A DNA stretch of 64,000 nt from Hysterangium stoloniferum (taxonomy: Eukaryota; Basidiomycota; Agaricomycetes; Hysterangiales; Hysterangiaceae): contig WHVD01000006.1 of assembly GCA_015178975.1 (NCBI GenBank), forward strand, positions 558,001 to 622,000, given 5' to 3'. Numbering within the stretch: position 1 is the stretch's first letter; each line of letters begins with the position of its first letter. The notes under the pieces were generated by a model. That model had not been told where the DNA came from and made no database searches. It worked only from the letters and a program-made list of their open reading frames with translations. The position numbers and the translations under genes were made by a program. This document shows, in pieces, positions 1 to 13,199 of this stretch.

Positions 1-432
1 CTCAAATGAGATTTCAAAAGGAATTATCCTTTTGTGGAAATATGAATTAAATACTGCCGACGATGCAATGCAACTGATTGAGCTCACCGTAAGAAACACT
101 AAATGATCGGGCGGCAATATCCACAATATCGCTGCCGCATGCAATCATGTAACCATATGAGGGGTTGATAAGCTATTGAGAGACCGACTTCAGTTTATAA
201 ACTAAAATATGTAGGCAAAAACTTACCACAGAGCCAGACGCGCCGATCAAACATCATTTATTGATGTAAAAATCAATTGAGACCAGATCTGAAATCCGCA
301 GACAAAAAGACGATCCAAGAAATATGATCATAAAACAAAACCAAAACAATAAAAGGGATGGCATAGCGGTGAGGATAAATAAGACGGTTCACATAAGCCA
401 GACAAAACAAGGCTGGAAACACTGGGAGGAAT

Positions 433-1611
433 CTAGTTTTCAAACCACATGGCCATCATCCTCGCAAGAAGTACCGGTTCCATCTCATATGCAGGAAGGT
501 AAAAGTCGCCACTGTAAGAGACGGCGGGAGCTTGCCGATTCATACCATTGTCATCTATCCCCAGGTCATCATCGCCCAGCAAGGAATCCGAGTCAGAGTT
601 GGAGTCGCCGGAGCTCGAACTAGTGTCAGACGATGCATAGTAGTCCTCAGAAGACCATACGGCGGGGGGAAGGTGGCAGTTGATATCGGGGTACGGGGTA
701 TCATATTCGCCCTCCGTGGCGGTCATGGTATTCCGACTGAGAGACTCCAACAGCGCGAGCGGTTGTCCGTTGCAGGAGAGGACGCGGTCATTGACGGGCC
801 TGGTGATAGGAGAGCGACCGTAGGCGAGGAAAGGACCCTTTGCGTCAGGGGACTGATGACAATAATCAACAGACAGTCATAGATTAGTCTTAATAAAACA
901 CATTACTTTCGCAGACGCGGCAGCATCACGTCGCCACCTAGAGCTGACGATCTTGTGATCGGTACATTCGGCGTCCGTGCCGGCAGGTGGTGATTTAGAA
1001 CGAGAAGCTCGCTTTTGGTAGGGGGCGAGCTTCTGACGGGCCTGCGTGTTTCTTCCATTGCGCGATCGGGTTCTCCTATCGTAGGAGTCGTCCGTATCGG
1101 AGTCTCTCTCCGTAATCCTGAAATGGGCGCAGAGTCATTAGCATAGAGACATGACTAGTGAGGAGAATGGGAAACGTACAAGTTGAGCGTCTTCAACTTG
1201 GTGATGCACTGCGAGAGAGGACATTGGTGAGATAAATGAGTGTACAGCAATGTCGAGTAGCGCTTACTGCATCAATGCAAGACTGAGAGGACGCGGCCCT
1301 ATATATAGCAGGTAGCGTCAGTGATATATATATGGTTAAGCACTAGTGAACCTTACAAATGCATGTTGTCAAAATCAGCCACAAACTGATGGAGGGCATG
1401 AAGGAGAGGAGGGCATGAGGGAACGTATATGAGATATCATTTGACGACCTACACTTTCAATCAGAGCCTGATCGACGTCAGGGTATTTGGTGGTGATATC
1501 CTTCACTACACGCGTCTTGCAGACCGGGCGTCCCTTGGGTAAAGAGGCAAGGTGCTGGGAACGATGGTGAGGAAGAGAGGACGAAAGGGATCCTAGATCG
1601 AGGGTAGACAT
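433..1611 (-). CDS. Hypothetical protein, six exons
   Basis: I do not recognise the family. Six exons join in frame (1611-1453, 1385-1357, 1298-1268, 1208-1180, 1117-907, 852-433) to give 292 residues with GT..AG introns throughout. The N-terminal 90 residues look ordered, with an amphipathic stretch over the short exons. The middle (about 95-150) is rich in Arg, Ser and Lys. The C-terminal third holds a Ser/Asp-rich acidic run followed by a short hydrophobic tail ending in WFEN. The basic-then-acidic layout would suit a nuclear protein, but that is a guess. The start is the ATG at 1611; an upstream in-frame ATG at 1665 is possible. CpG content is normal, unlike the repeats further right. Confidence 0.6.
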
Positions 1612-3741
1612 GTGTTTCGGTATGGGGTTGGTGGAAATCGATGGTGGGTGGTGGTGAAAAGACAAAGAGCGGAGCTCCGTAGACGCCTAACATCCCTTTT
1701 TATGGTCGAAGCCGTCACAATTTCTATTGAAAACCAGATCCAACTGACAAGGCGAATCAAAGTTTCAGAAGAGTCCCCGAAAACTCCTGAGAATAATGAT
1801 CATATTTGATATTTTCGAAGATTGGTAGGAAATAGAAAAAAAAAAGGCTGAAACATTGTTCTCCAACTTCATGTGACTTACATCAACCAGTGCTAGTGTC
1901 ACAATATCATCCAATACAAGGAAAATGACAGGTAGAGCATCAGCGCAATGAGCAGAGACGATCCTTAACGTGTCACAGCGGCGGTTGGTCCGAACATAGT
2001 CCGCCAAAATGAGAAATCATGCGCAAGAGCTGTATAAATATTGGGTACGACATCAGGATATGATGAGCAAGCTCCAAAAGATATAAATAAAATTGGATGT
2101 GGTTTGGGAAGAAAAGTATCGCAGTAGACGTCACAGGATGATTCCCCAGAGGTAGGTATTGGAATGGAAGAAGGACCGAACAAACAAACACATTGAGGAG
2201 ACCCCGATTGTGTTCGGGTTGCCAATTGACAGTGGACATAGCGACACATCGCCGCTGCATTGATTTCAAATTGTATCGCTAATCTGAAACTGACACTTGC
2301 TATTGAACAAAAAATTGCTCCCGTTGTATATCCTAGTGGGTTTTAAAGTTTCCGAATCAAGGCTAAGAAATGTATAAGCAGTGCAATTCTTGGGAGTATA
2401 CAGCCTAGATTTCGTGATTTCTTCAACAGGGCTAAGAGCAGCAGCGTCATTCGTCATCGTTCAGAGGAAGCCAAATGGTGTGTGTTGTGCCCTCCCACGC
2501 TGACTAAGCCCCACCACATTCGGAAGGCGTTGCAACACGACGTTTCTCGCAAAGGTTTGATTTCCCTCATGTATCTGCTACTCCCCTTATACCTATGTAT
2601 CCACTACACACTAGGGAATGGCTCATTTATTGACATATCGATGTTTTTATTTGACGCGAACCGGAAGTCCCTCGCCCCTATAGTTTCATGGCCACTTTGA
2701 CATCAACCTTCGCTTCAATTGTAATTTATGGTGGAAAAGTAGTCAGAGGATCGATTATGTACCTGTCGCTCATGGGCGTCATCGATGAGCACACTGTAGA
2801 GCCGTGCCTCACAAACACAATCGACTCTAATATTACTTCCCCGTAAACAGTACTGTGTCTAGCTGTAGAAGTGTATTCTCTTAGCATACATATGCTTACT
2901 ATGGAAATTGTCTCTTCACCTGATGCTCAATGAGATATATCATGCCAGTCCTCGCATCCCTCTTGTATCATTGCATTTTGTTCTTCGTCCGCCAGTCGTG
3001 TTTTCTGTCTAAAACGGACTTACAGTAATTCATCACCAGGCTACTCTCTCATCCGTACCCATATCACGGAAAAATTAATCAGCAGCCGCAAGCAAGCCAT
3101 TCCTTTTGCATGCGGAATGTCATCCATACTGCCACTGGCCTTGCCACTTGCCATGGGGTTTGAGGTATGTATACCCCTGCACGACGAGAATTGTGACACA
3201 TTAGAAAAGTGGAAAAGGCTAGTACTCAGAAGTTGTGGGCATTAGGTCCGATCTGAGAGTGCATCCGACAAACGGACAAAATATTGATCCCATGGTTTGG
3301 AGGGTATCCCTGACCTGCATTCATGACCAGTCAAGTCAGTTCAGGTTGTTGATGGAGTGAAATTCTAAGTGATGTGCGAATTTATATTTATATTTATATT
3401 TGAATATTCAGACTATACATTAATAATGGATTAATGCTAAAGTAAAAGTCTTTTGATCTAAATGTGTGACTATCCAGCAGCAAAACTTCCGATTTAACTA
3501 CAAAGTGGGATGACAGTATCCCCAAAAATATAACTTCCAAAGAAGAGAGAAGTGGTTGCTGCCATCATGGCAATGCAGATTATGCAGAGATCTCATTTGG
3601 GTATTTGTTGGGATATTTTCTTCCAACAAAGCCAAATTATGTACACTGTCAAGCTCAGAAAAAACAAGTGTTCATGTAGTACATTTACTCTTTAAATTTT
3701 TCCAATGCAGAACAGGTGACTCAGATAATGACAAAACATGG
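1612..3741. other. Intergenic, no supported gene
   Basis: Only short overlapping reading frames on both strands without codon-like composition or splice structure. The first part is presumably the promoter of the minus-strand gene ending at 433. An A-rich tract lies near 1838-1850 and a TTTATA-type simple repeat near 3383-3405. Nothing else can be supported. Confidence 0.5.
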
Positions 3742-4320
3742 TGTTAAGCTCTGGGCTTACAGGTGGGTCTCCAGAGGAAACCTGTAGATAATCTGGGTGG
3801 CAGGTAGGACTTGGCTTCAGCTTATGTGCTGTACCCTCACACAATTGTCATGTCCAACTTCAAATGGGGGAAAATGGGAATCCTGGGAGGTCCAGGAATA
3901 TGCAAGGTTGGGGGTGGGAGACCTGGGGGTTCTGAGAATATGCTATGTTAAGTTGGAATACCCACAGGCTCTGGGAATATGCTGGTACTGGGTTCTTAGA
4001 GTGAGAGGTAAAAGATAAGTTGATTTTCTGATCAGATTGTAAGTACATGTTTGACTAGACTATATAGAGCTAGAGATTATTGTATTAAGTGAGACAATAA
4101 GACAAAACCACAACTTTAGTGGATCAGCTTTACAGTATATCCAGCCATGCCACTGGCCAAACCATTATTGTGTCAGTGAGTGGCTTCTGGTTTATGCACT
4201 ATGATAAATAACAGTGTCAATGCAACACTTGAATACCAGGATATTGCTGAGACACAACATTTCAATGTTATTAACTTAGAAAACTGCAATCCAATTTAGG
4301 CACACCTCTCTTATTCCAAC
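3742..4320 (+). repeat. Degenerate LTR fragment
   Basis: Starts with TGTTAAG and carries, near 3806-3840, the conserved core (GGACTTGGCTTCAGC... then a CCCTC box) found in the intact LTRs of this window. Downstream it keeps the GATTTTCTGA..TGTA and TATATAG blocks seen in the same order in LTR family 1. I could not find a matching 3' end or target duplication, so the right border is approximate. Confidence 0.5.
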
Positions 4321-5024
4321 ACAGAATGATGGTCGGGTTTAACCCAAATCAAGGCACTGTGGCTCTCTAGACTCTACCAATATCCATGGTCTAGATGTTA
4401 CTTCAATTATGTCAATGACAACAACTTTCATTGATGATGGCTTAGACCAAATTTGTATGCAACTGAGATTGGAGGTGGAAGACCTGTGTAAATCAGTGGA
4501 ACAGACAGACTCACTTCCCCTGTGTGCTATTAATCACCAGATACCACTAAAGGAGAATAAAATGTACTGATGGCATCCTAGCAAATATCCAGAGGTTGTT
4601 GAACACCTCTGGCAAGAGAAATGAGACAGTTACCTGCAGATGGAAGGTAGTGGTTCCACAGTGGTCGAAATGCAGGCTCAATGTCACAATGAAACCAGGG
4701 CTGGATGGCGAGGTACAAATTTGAGCTGTAATAGACAAGTGTGAGCAGAACAATAAATATGCATGTTGTTTTCACCAATTTCACCCAGTGGCAACTCATG
4801 CACATACACATGTATACTCTCCCATCATCACCTAGCCATGGTTATCCTAGCTTGATTCCACTTCCCATAGTTTTGGGCTTATTATAACCTCCATCTCATG
4901 CCTTCCTTGGCTTGAGCATGACCTGGGTCCTTCTTGTTGAGTGCAGTCTACTCTAATATTAGCTCAGATGTTCAATGAAGTGATGTGAACAACTGAGGGC
5001 AGAGGAGAGGAGACACTTGAATTG

Positions 5025-5745
5025 TGTTACGACCGTGTCGCAACCCTATCGGTCCTGAGGTTATCGCCACTTGTCAACGTTTCAAGTCATCCTCTCGGAA
5101 ACCATCGGCCCCGAAGCTGACGAATGTTTTTGCGAAGATCAAACTCCATTTACGCCCACGTCAAAATAACTCGTATTGTCTGGTCAAACTTTGATACGTC
5201 CCCTTTATTATGTTGATCCGTCCAATCTTATGTTTCGCATATGTCTATCTATATTTGTAGTCCTTGAACTATTTCCTTTTATCATAATCCCGCTCTCGGT
5301 TATCATCGGCCTCCGAACTAATCATAAACTTCCCGTTCCTAGTCAAGCTTATTGTTAATACCGTGTTCCGCCCTTCTCCCCATTAGTATTTTCCAGACGC
5401 CTGTTACTTGTATATGAACCCGCTGTAGTTGTAGTCACTAGGCAATCAGAATATCGACTCAGAATACCCTCATACGCCTGTATCAGTCTCATACTAAGAA
5501 TCCCCCATCCGCCTTCGTGTGCGCTCACCCACTCCCGGCCCCGACCCCTTGGCCTGACGCTCAACTTGTCCTTCGATTCCGATCGGTATCACGCTGAAAG
5601 GTACTCATTAGGATTAGTCTTCGCCCGCCTGAAATTTAAGGACATCCTATGGATATTTGCAAGGGCGCAGCACATAAGCTGAAGCCAAGTCCTTCCGATC
5701 GGTCCCTGTCGGCCACCGACATTAGTCAGTTTTCAGTTCTTAACA
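5025..5745 (-). mobile_element. Solo LTR, family 2 (reverse)
   Basis: Bounded by TGTTACGACC at the left and CTTAACA at the right, and flanked by a perfect 5-bp target duplication AATTG (5020-5024 and 5746-5750). Read on the minus strand it begins TGTTAAGAACTG, carries the shared GGACTTGGCTTCAGC core and ends GGTCGTAACA. It is the same family as the LTR at 15530-17951. No internal element or second LTR adjoins, so it is a solo LTR from LTR-LTR recombination. It keeps many CpG sites, suggesting it is one of the younger insertions. Confidence 0.85.
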
Positions 5746-6015
5746 AATTGGACTAAATACCCACAGATTCATGCCAACAGAAGGGATATTGTTTCTTGTT
5801 GGACATCATGAAAAATCTTGCCATGATCTTCTCTATCACAGCCTTTGGTTCTGATGTGAACTTGAAAAAATACCTTTTTCTTTATATTTTCATCCTATTC
5901 CTGAGAGGTGAGAATATGCTCTATACACCACAACACATCCTAGCAACTTAACATTTGATCATCAGTGGCATCAGGCACTGGTATTTCAGCAAAACCTTCA
6001 CATGGGGTATCACAA

Positions 6016-6516
6016 TGTCACGAATCAAATTTTACTCAATAAAGTCGAATAAACAATCGAAGAATATTCAACAATATCAAATAAAGATGCCTCATCCGAC
6101 AAAGTATTAATTCGTCCTGTTGATAAAGCACGAGGCAAAGATAGGACACAAAGGCTCACGAATAAATAAGTCAAAGAAGGACTCGGAAAAGTTCGACGAT
6201 TATGTAATACAGTAATAATACAATATAATACAGGTTTTCTGACTGACTTCCTTCGTTCCTATCATTGCCCTTATATACTATATATCATTTACCTATGATG
6301 ATAATATGATATCAAAATGAAATCATCAATGACATCAACCTGAGACAAGTCGAAGATATTCGAGATTGTTGAAGATATTGTCGAAGAATAGTCGAATCAG
6401 AAGTCAAGTTGAAAATCGAGTCGGAAAGTCAAAGGAATGTCGAAGAAATGTCGAAGAAATGTCGAAGAAATATTAAATTGAATATTATCGAAATTTGAGT
6501 TTGTATGTTCGTGACA
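6016..6516 (+). mobile_element. Solo LTR, family C
   Basis: TGTCACGAATC at the left, TTCGTGACA at the right, perfect 5-bp target duplication CACAA (6011-6015 and 6517-6521). About 501 bp, AT-rich, with many GTCGAA repeats towards the 3' end. The same family is nested at 15760-17431 and appears in decayed form at about 60683-61400. Orientation is arbitrary because no coding part is attached. Confidence 0.85.
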
Positions 6517-6595
6517 CACAACCATTACAAGACCATTTCCAACAAAACTTCTAACAATCCTTCAACACTTTGACTTGACTATCTTTCAACATTCT

Positions 6596-7348
6596 TGTTA
6601 GGATCCCACCATTCTGGACCCCCACAACTCATCTTTCACTAGTAGATCATCATCATCTCATTATTGGGATCCCCACCCTCATCATTACCCCTCACAGCAC
6701 CCCTGATACTTGTTTATATTATGCTCAAGCTCCCTAGTACCCTGTCCTGTCTCTGTCCCATCCACTCCTCCATTTTCCATCCCACATATATACCTCATTT
6801 GCCACCTCACATCCTCCTAGTATTATTCTTTTAGTATTATACAGTTGTCCCTATTTCCCCCACCTTGTCATCACTTCCTTTTGATCTGTTTGACACTTCA
6901 CTTCTATGATTGGCCTTCCAATCATCCATTTTCATGATAGTATAAATCTTCTTCATGTATACTACAGTTCTTCAGTTCAAAAATCAACTTAGATTACCCC
7001 ATCTTAGTTTTAGTCCCCTCCTCTCATCATTATATGTACCCTTAGAAGGCATCTTTGGCAAGCCATGACTCCTTATCCTTCAACTCTTAGTGATTTGGCC
7101 CTGTGGTTGATTGAGCTAAGTGTTGATTTATACTTATACCATACTACCCACTCTGTTTGAAATACTGGAGCACCCTGACAGTTCATGCAAGGTGCAACAC
7201 ATAAGTTGGAACCAAGCTCCACTTCAGTTATCGAGTCAGACCTCCTGACTAGTACAATCTCTATGTATCATCAGCCCCCAATTAACTGGTTTCCCTTCAT
7301 TGGCCCTCCAACTAGAGCATTTCCCTCCTCCCAGCTTAGATCTTAACA
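6596..7348 (-). mobile_element. Solo LTR, family 3 (reverse)
   Basis: Begins TGTTAGGATCCC, ends GATCTTAACA, and is flanked by a perfect 5-bp duplication ATTCT (6591-6595 and 7349-7353). On the minus strand it contains a divergent version of the shared LTR core near 7190-7220. Related fragments lie at about 28962-29745 and 48780-50440. Confidence 0.8.
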
Positions 7349-8434
7349 ATTCTGAACATTATTCAACATAAACTTCAACATGTCTTGGATTGACATCATT
7401 TGTTATGTCATACATGATATCATTCTTAAGTCATAAAATAGTCATAAACTAATGTTCAAAAGCATAAAAAGGCAACAAAAGGGCTGAGGGATGGCAGTCA
7501 GAAAATCTGTACTATTGTCCATTACCTATTCAGTGTATTACTATTTGTTGTAACCCTTTGAGACTTTATTTGACAAATCAATTCATGAGCCCTCTGTGTC
7601 CTAGTTAGCCTCTCACTTCATCTGCAGGACAAATTAATATTCCATTGAAAGAGGCAATTTTGTATTTGACAGAGCTGAAGACATTCAATTACTACTTTGA
7701 TATTTGTCAAGAAAATTTGATTTGTGTCATGGGGGAAATAAGGTCACTCCAATAAATAAGGAACAGAGAAATCTGAATAAATCTATTGTAACCAATATGT
7801 ATATGGTCTGAACCTGCACATGACACAATTTCAGGCAAATCATGCTCCTTTAATTACTCATAACTGTTCACACACAAATCAGATAATAATGGGCATTCAC
7901 TCACAGATATGAATCATATTGTCTACTGTGTTGAAATATGGATATCTCCATCTTGTACTCAAGTAGCAGAAGACCTTCACAATCACATAGGGAGCTGTAT
8001 TCACATATAGCTATGACTATGTCTATAACTCTGCATAAAAGGAAACTAAGACATAAACACAGAAAGCAGCCTGAGTCATTTCAATTACAGTCTCTCAAAT
8101 CTTAAGTAGAATCAAAGTGGGTGCTAGCAGCATTCAAAACATTTATACAACAGGAGGCTGAGTGTGAAGAGTCATGGAAGTTCTGACTGCTCTATATATG
8201 AAGAATATCAACCGTCTAGGTATGACATGACAATATATTGACTATCAAAGTACAGCTTTAGTCGACTTAGGACGATAGTCACAATTCATTGAATATACAA
8301 AATTTTATGGAAAAGTCCTCATATTTTTAAGTGAGACTATTTCCTTCGGCTATGACTACATGTTTTAGGGATTTATATTTCATTACTCCAAAATTTCATA
8401 TTTATGTAAGACTTGTATACTCTTTTAAAACATG
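7349..8434. other. Intergenic, repeat-like, no gene
   Basis: AT-rich, CpG-poor sequence with stop codons in all frames. The composition matches the surrounding retroelement debris, so it is probably untranslated or decayed transposon DNA. No LTR ends or coding signature were found. Confidence 0.4.
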
Positions 8435-8710
8435 CACAAATGTTATGGTTATACAAGATTATCTTGGTTGTTACCTAATCTTTGGGATGAGATGCATTCT
8501 CTAGTATCTCTGTGACTTTTAAAATGTCCACAAACATTATAGTTAAACAAAATTATTTGGGTTATGGCTTAATCTTTGGGATGAGATGCATTCTCTAGTA
8601 CCTCTGTGACTTTTAAAATGTCCACAAACATTCTAGTTAAACAAAATTATTTGGGTTATGACTTAATCTTTGGGATAAGATGTATTCTCTTGTATATTAT
8701 GCAAACTTTC
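8435..8710 (+). repeat. 93-94 bp tandem repeat, three copies
   Basis: A unit of 93-94 bp containing AATCTTTGGGATGAGATGCA is repeated with a few changes; the phrase starts at 8477, 8571 and 8664. Part of the same unit reappears, followed by the same downstream sequence, at about 62985-63240. It is therefore part of a dispersed element, possibly the LTR or 3' end of the gypsy element immediately to the right. Confidence 0.75.
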
Positions 8711-9040
8711 AAATGTAGTTCATATAATTTAAATTTATTTGCTTTAGAAAGTTAACCAGAACTATCTGGCCAACAATCCATGTTGTGGAATTTATCCCCA
8801 AAAGGATAATCTATATATGTTTGTTTGACTAACTTTTGTCAGATACAAGATAAATATTAATTCTACAACAAACAATATAAATATATATACTTTAGTGGAC
8901 AAATAACTTTTAAAGTTTTAGGTTATCCTCCTTAAGTAACCATAAGATAACTAAGACAGCTAAGAGATAATGGAATTGATCTTGTGGTACAATTCCAAAA
9001 AGTGGGCTAATGAAATGAGCCCATAAGCCTTTTGTCTAGT

Positions 9041-9616
9041 TCAAACAATAGGGTGAATATGGTCAACATGGTCAGTCACAATTTGAGTGATAAGAGGGGG
9101 GTGTGAAGGTTGCACTGCCACTGCCATATAAGAAGAGGAGGCCAAGGGTGGTTGAGTCCCTGAAGATGGCTGCCATAACTCCATGATCATGTCAGTAGAG
9201 TGGCACTCCAACACACTCAACTCTGTTGAGATCCTCTTGAGCAGGTCCACAAAGTAACCAACATGGAGTATATCTGCATCTCTCGGGGGGGGGGGGGGGG
9301 GGGGGTTATGGGTTTGGTCCACTAGAAGCTGCCAGAACTTTGAAAGTTCAATCTTTCCAATGTCTTCTGCCAATTTTTCTTTTTCTGTGGCATCATCAAC
9401 ATGTAAATACAAGTCCACCATAGGAGTGGCTGTCATGAGTGGTCCACTGTAGCCTTGTATGACTTCCTTGAATAACAGGTGTTGCATTACATCCCCTAAT
9501 TGTGTTAATACACCCCCCACCATGAATTGTGTGGGAGGGTAATTGATAGACATGCACATCCAACCAGTCAGCATCATGTCCACTTTGGGGATTGGAAGTG
9601 GTGATGGAGGAGGCAA
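9041..9616 (-). CDS. Retroelement-associated 3' ORF, remnant
   Basis: An open frame of 191 residues lying downstream of the integrase part of the minus-strand gypsy pol, where Agaricomycete gypsy elements often carry a poorly conserved extra reading frame. I see no known domain. A run of seven prolines is encoded by the poly-G tract at about 9285-9306, which is also where indels would be expected. The frame may be a fragment of a longer polyprotein tail. It is unlikely to be a host gene. Confidence 0.35.
   Translation of the reverse strand: MPPPSPLPIPKVDMMLTGWMCMSINYPPTQFMVGGVLTQLGDVMQHLLFKEVIQGYSGPLMTATPMVDLYLHVDDATEKEKLAEDIGKIELSKFWQLLVDQTHNPPPPPPPRDADILHVGYFVDLLKRISTELSVLECHSTDMIMELWQPSSGTQPPLASSSYMAVAVQPSHPPLITQIVTDHVDHIHPIV
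9285..9306. repeat. Poly-G homopolymer
   Basis: About 21-22 consecutive G residues within the retroelement 3' ORF (poly-Pro codons on the minus strand). Its length should be treated with caution because such runs are prone to replication and sequencing error. Confidence 0.9.
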
Positions 9617-9727
9617 GCCAAGAATGCTGGTGTGAATTGGAGTGATATTGAACTCAGAAAAGCAATCAATTTTAGTGTTTCTTGTGACCTACTATTGCTT
9701 CAACTTTGTACTCTTCATCCTGAGTGT

Positions 9728-11340
9728 TTAATTCTCTTGGGTTCTCAAGTTGAGTCCTTCATCTGAATTCTTCAGGAGAGAAGTGGTACTTCTTGAGATG
9801 TTCTCGGTTGATGACTGGGTGTATCTGGTATTCAGAAGGGATTCTAAGTTGGAAAACTTGAGGGTTGGCCCTATGCACCTTTGGATGAGTTTCCATCCAA
9901 TGCCCTTGACTTCAATGAGTTCAAGGGAGTGGGGATTAATCAAGACATAGTCCCCTTCCATTATTTCTTCTACTGGTCTCCATTTCTTGTTATAGCTATG
10001 AGCCTGGGTTTCCTGGGCCCATGTGATTGAATTCCTGGCCATTTGTCAGTGGTTCTCTAATCCAAGAACCCATTGATCAGCCATTGAACTATCAGACAAT
10101 TCTCTAGGGACTGTGGGGTCATCTCCTCCTAGGCAGTGAGACATTCCCCTGGATAAGTATCCCATTAGCAGAAAGGCTGGCATGTAGCTCATCAAAGTGT
10201 GCACCATAGAATTATACACATGAATCACTACTTGAATCCATTTGCACCATTCTTCTTTTGAAGAGGCACAGTAAGCTCTCAGCATTTGTTCAATGACAGT
10301 GTTAGTATTTTTGGTTTGACTATCAGTCTGTGGGTGATGTGGAGATGATGCTGTGAGTGCACTTCCATACACCTTACAGACTTCTTTCCAAAATTTGCAG
10401 GTCCATCTTTTGTCTCGATTGCAGATTATTCTCAAAGGTAGTCCAAAAGGAGCAGCTACCTTGTTGACAAAGATTTGCATGAACCCTTCCACTGATAAAC
10501 TTGAGGAAGTGGATTTGCAATTAATGAAGCATGTTAGTTTATCAACTACAATGAAAATCACAGAATGAGATTTTTCCCCAAAGGGGGACAGCCCAGTTAT
10601 TAAATCCATTGAGACAACTTCAAATCTGAGAGGCATGTCTGCAGGTCAAAGTGCTCCTTGTCATGCCATGTGATCAACTTTAGTTTTCTGGCATATGTTG
10701 CAACTGCAAGTATATGCTCTACAATCCTGTAGCATCCTAGGCCATAAGAAACAATCTTTCATCAACCTGAAGAATCACTGTCCTCCCACATAAGCTCCTT
10801 CAAAAGGGTTATTGTGTATTAACCTTAGGATGGTAGTGGTCATATTGTTGGGTATGCAGATTCGACTTTTCCAGTCCAAATTTTTGAAATACAATAGTTT
10901 ACTTCTGCCCATGAACTTATGGGATGGGGTGGCAACTAAGTCTGGAGAGGTTGATTCCATAATGTAGTGAACCCTGAATGAAGGTCCTTCAGGTACCCCT
11001 CACGAAATCCTTTCGCATAGTCCTCATTAATTTCCAAGAGTAGCTGGGAGTTCGAGGTCATGAAATTCTGTTCATCCATTTTGTCATCACTGGGAAGATT
11101 ATAGGCATCCCATTCAGTTTGGGGAACATCCTTTCTTATTCCAAGAGGTTCCACTAGCTTGCATTGGGTGACAAAGATCACTTTTTCAGCTGGTTTGTTA
11201 TCCCATAGTTTCTCATTAGTATTCTTGTCAAGAGAGCTTGATGCTATTGGCAGTAGGTCGTCCCTGATAGGACTCACAAAGTCAGGTATTCAGGGGAGCC
11301 TGGATAGAGGATCTACATACATTACTGTGGACTCGTTCTG
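9728..11340 (-). pseudogene. Ty3/gypsy pol remnant (RNase H end, integrase)
   Basis: Reading right to left, the strand holds the end of an RNase H-type linker (about 11340-10936, with a VDPLSRLP motif), the HHCC zinc-binding region (about 10960-10640, CSCNIC), the integrase core (10636-10046) and a C-terminal domain (10042-9728). The core shows VSMDLITG for the first Asp, ICNRDKRW for the second, HPQTDSQT, and a Glu in VIEQMLR, so the DDE triad is readable. Several in-frame stops separate the parts. Protease, reverse transcriptase and most of RNase H are missing, so the element is dead. The cognate gag lies further right. Confidence 0.85.
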
Positions 11341-13199
11341 CATGATGTAAGATTTCTAATCCAGGGATACAGTTATCCCAGAAAGTTTGAAAGCACATGA
11401 CTGGTCAGAGAGTTGGGAAACCCAAGGCTTCTGAAAATACACTGGTGTCAAGTTTCAGAGCTTAGCTTAGTGTATTGAGAGGATAGGTTGTAGCTAAGTC
11501 AATATTCTGATTGGATTGTGGTTTAAAAAATTTACCTGACTATATACACTGACTTATTATTGTATTACTGATCTGATGAAACAAAAAGACAAGGCATGTG
11601 AACAAGAAAATAACAGGATTAACCATTCTGGAGTATAAGGGTCAAGTTGATATGGGAGCAGGTACCAAAAAAAAATAATCAAGTGAATATATACATATCA
11701 AAACATAATCAGGAACAAACTGGGTCACAGATTAGTAAGTGTCTAGAGAATATGGGAAGTCCATATGTGGTCCACATCAGAAGTCATCCTCATAGCAAGA
11801 AAGGGCTATTACCAGGAGGGTCTGGGGCCCAGGTCCTAACAATATAATACAATGAGACTAAGATGGGAAAACAACAAGAACAATAAACCCTGATGAGAAT
11901 GGATATTGGATACTAAGAAGTTAGCTGAGATATACTGATTGGGTATAACATCATAGCTGAGAATATGGTCAGCATGGTCCTAACAATATTCATTCTCTTA
12001 GGTGCTGTCCTTTTTTTTTGCATTATTATAGCTTGCTCTTTGGTTGAGGTGGGGGTGGATCAAGTCTATCAAGTGAGAAGTGTGCCTCCATAGCCCTAGT
12101 TTTTTGTAGCCTAGTACCTGTTAGGTATTGTTTTCAGACCTCCTACATGTGATATCCATTGTAACTCACTTGTGTCTTGCTCCTAAGTTGGCCACATATT
12201 GTACATCAGTGTCTTGTCTCCACCTCATGTATTACTTTTCACCAACTCTCTTCACTTCTTGAATATCCATTTTTACACCTTTCCTTGTTCTTGTTTCAAG
12301 TTTCAGTTCCCTTTGTTCCTTCCATAATTCCTTTTGCTCCCTCTATGATTCTTTATTCCACTTGTAACTTGTTTGCTCTAGTTTAGTATTTCACCTTGCC
12401 CTTTATTAGTATAAAAGACATGTCCCATATATTGCTTCTCTTCAGTGGAATATTGACTTAGAATCCCCCCCACAGTACTTTTCTGACACACATACATATG
12501 TAGTGTGGGTGGCTTAACTCTGAACTCCATTAAGTACAGGATTTACTGGGAACTTTCCAGGTAATTGTCTGAGGACTTTCCAGGAAATACTCTGGGAGCT
12601 TTCAGATATTGCCAGGTACAGGAAGGACTTGGCTTCAGCATATGCTACACCCTTGCTTGTCCTTATTTCAAGTTGACAAATACTTAGCACATTCCTGGAC
12701 CTGACAACAAGTGTGAGGGTGAATCTGAGGGATCAAAGAACAAGCAGAGGTCAAGGATATTTAAAGTCTGGGATATCAAGCAGAGATGGCAGACAAGGAG
12801 AGTAGACCAGACTGCGTTAAGATTCAAACTAGAGTGTAAGTACATCTCTATAGATGAATATAGCACTTCTGTTAATTGTAGCACAATTTGAGAACACAAT
12901 AAAACATACTCAGAACCATTTTCCAAAACTAGAATATCATAAACAAATGAAGACACCCTGCACAGCACTTTCCTATAGCCCTGTGTCATGTTAGTAAGCA
13001 GATATTTTGTGTCAGAATTCAAATGTTTTCCTATGGGCTTTCTAGCACAGTACTGATCTCAACCCTTTCGCAATGCAACAAATTTTTCAGGCCACTCAGA
13101 AGCTATCAGGTCTCTCGCAGACTGTTCGATTCACAAGGTCTCAGCAAGTAGACCTCTTCAAATATACTAGTGGGTGGTGGTTATATAACAAAGAAGAAT
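11341..13199. repeat. LTR fragments replacing the central pol
   Basis: This stretch lies between the gypsy gag and integrase where protease and reverse transcriptase should be, but holds non-coding LTR-type sequence instead. The shared core appears at about 12625-12660. Blocks resembling the GATTGGATTGT and TATATACACTGACTT parts of other LTRs occur at about 11495-11560. Two LTR-like ends GGTCCTAACAATAT occur near 11830 and 11970. Short open frames (such as 12684-13022 minus) show no domain and look incidental. Confidence 0.5.
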
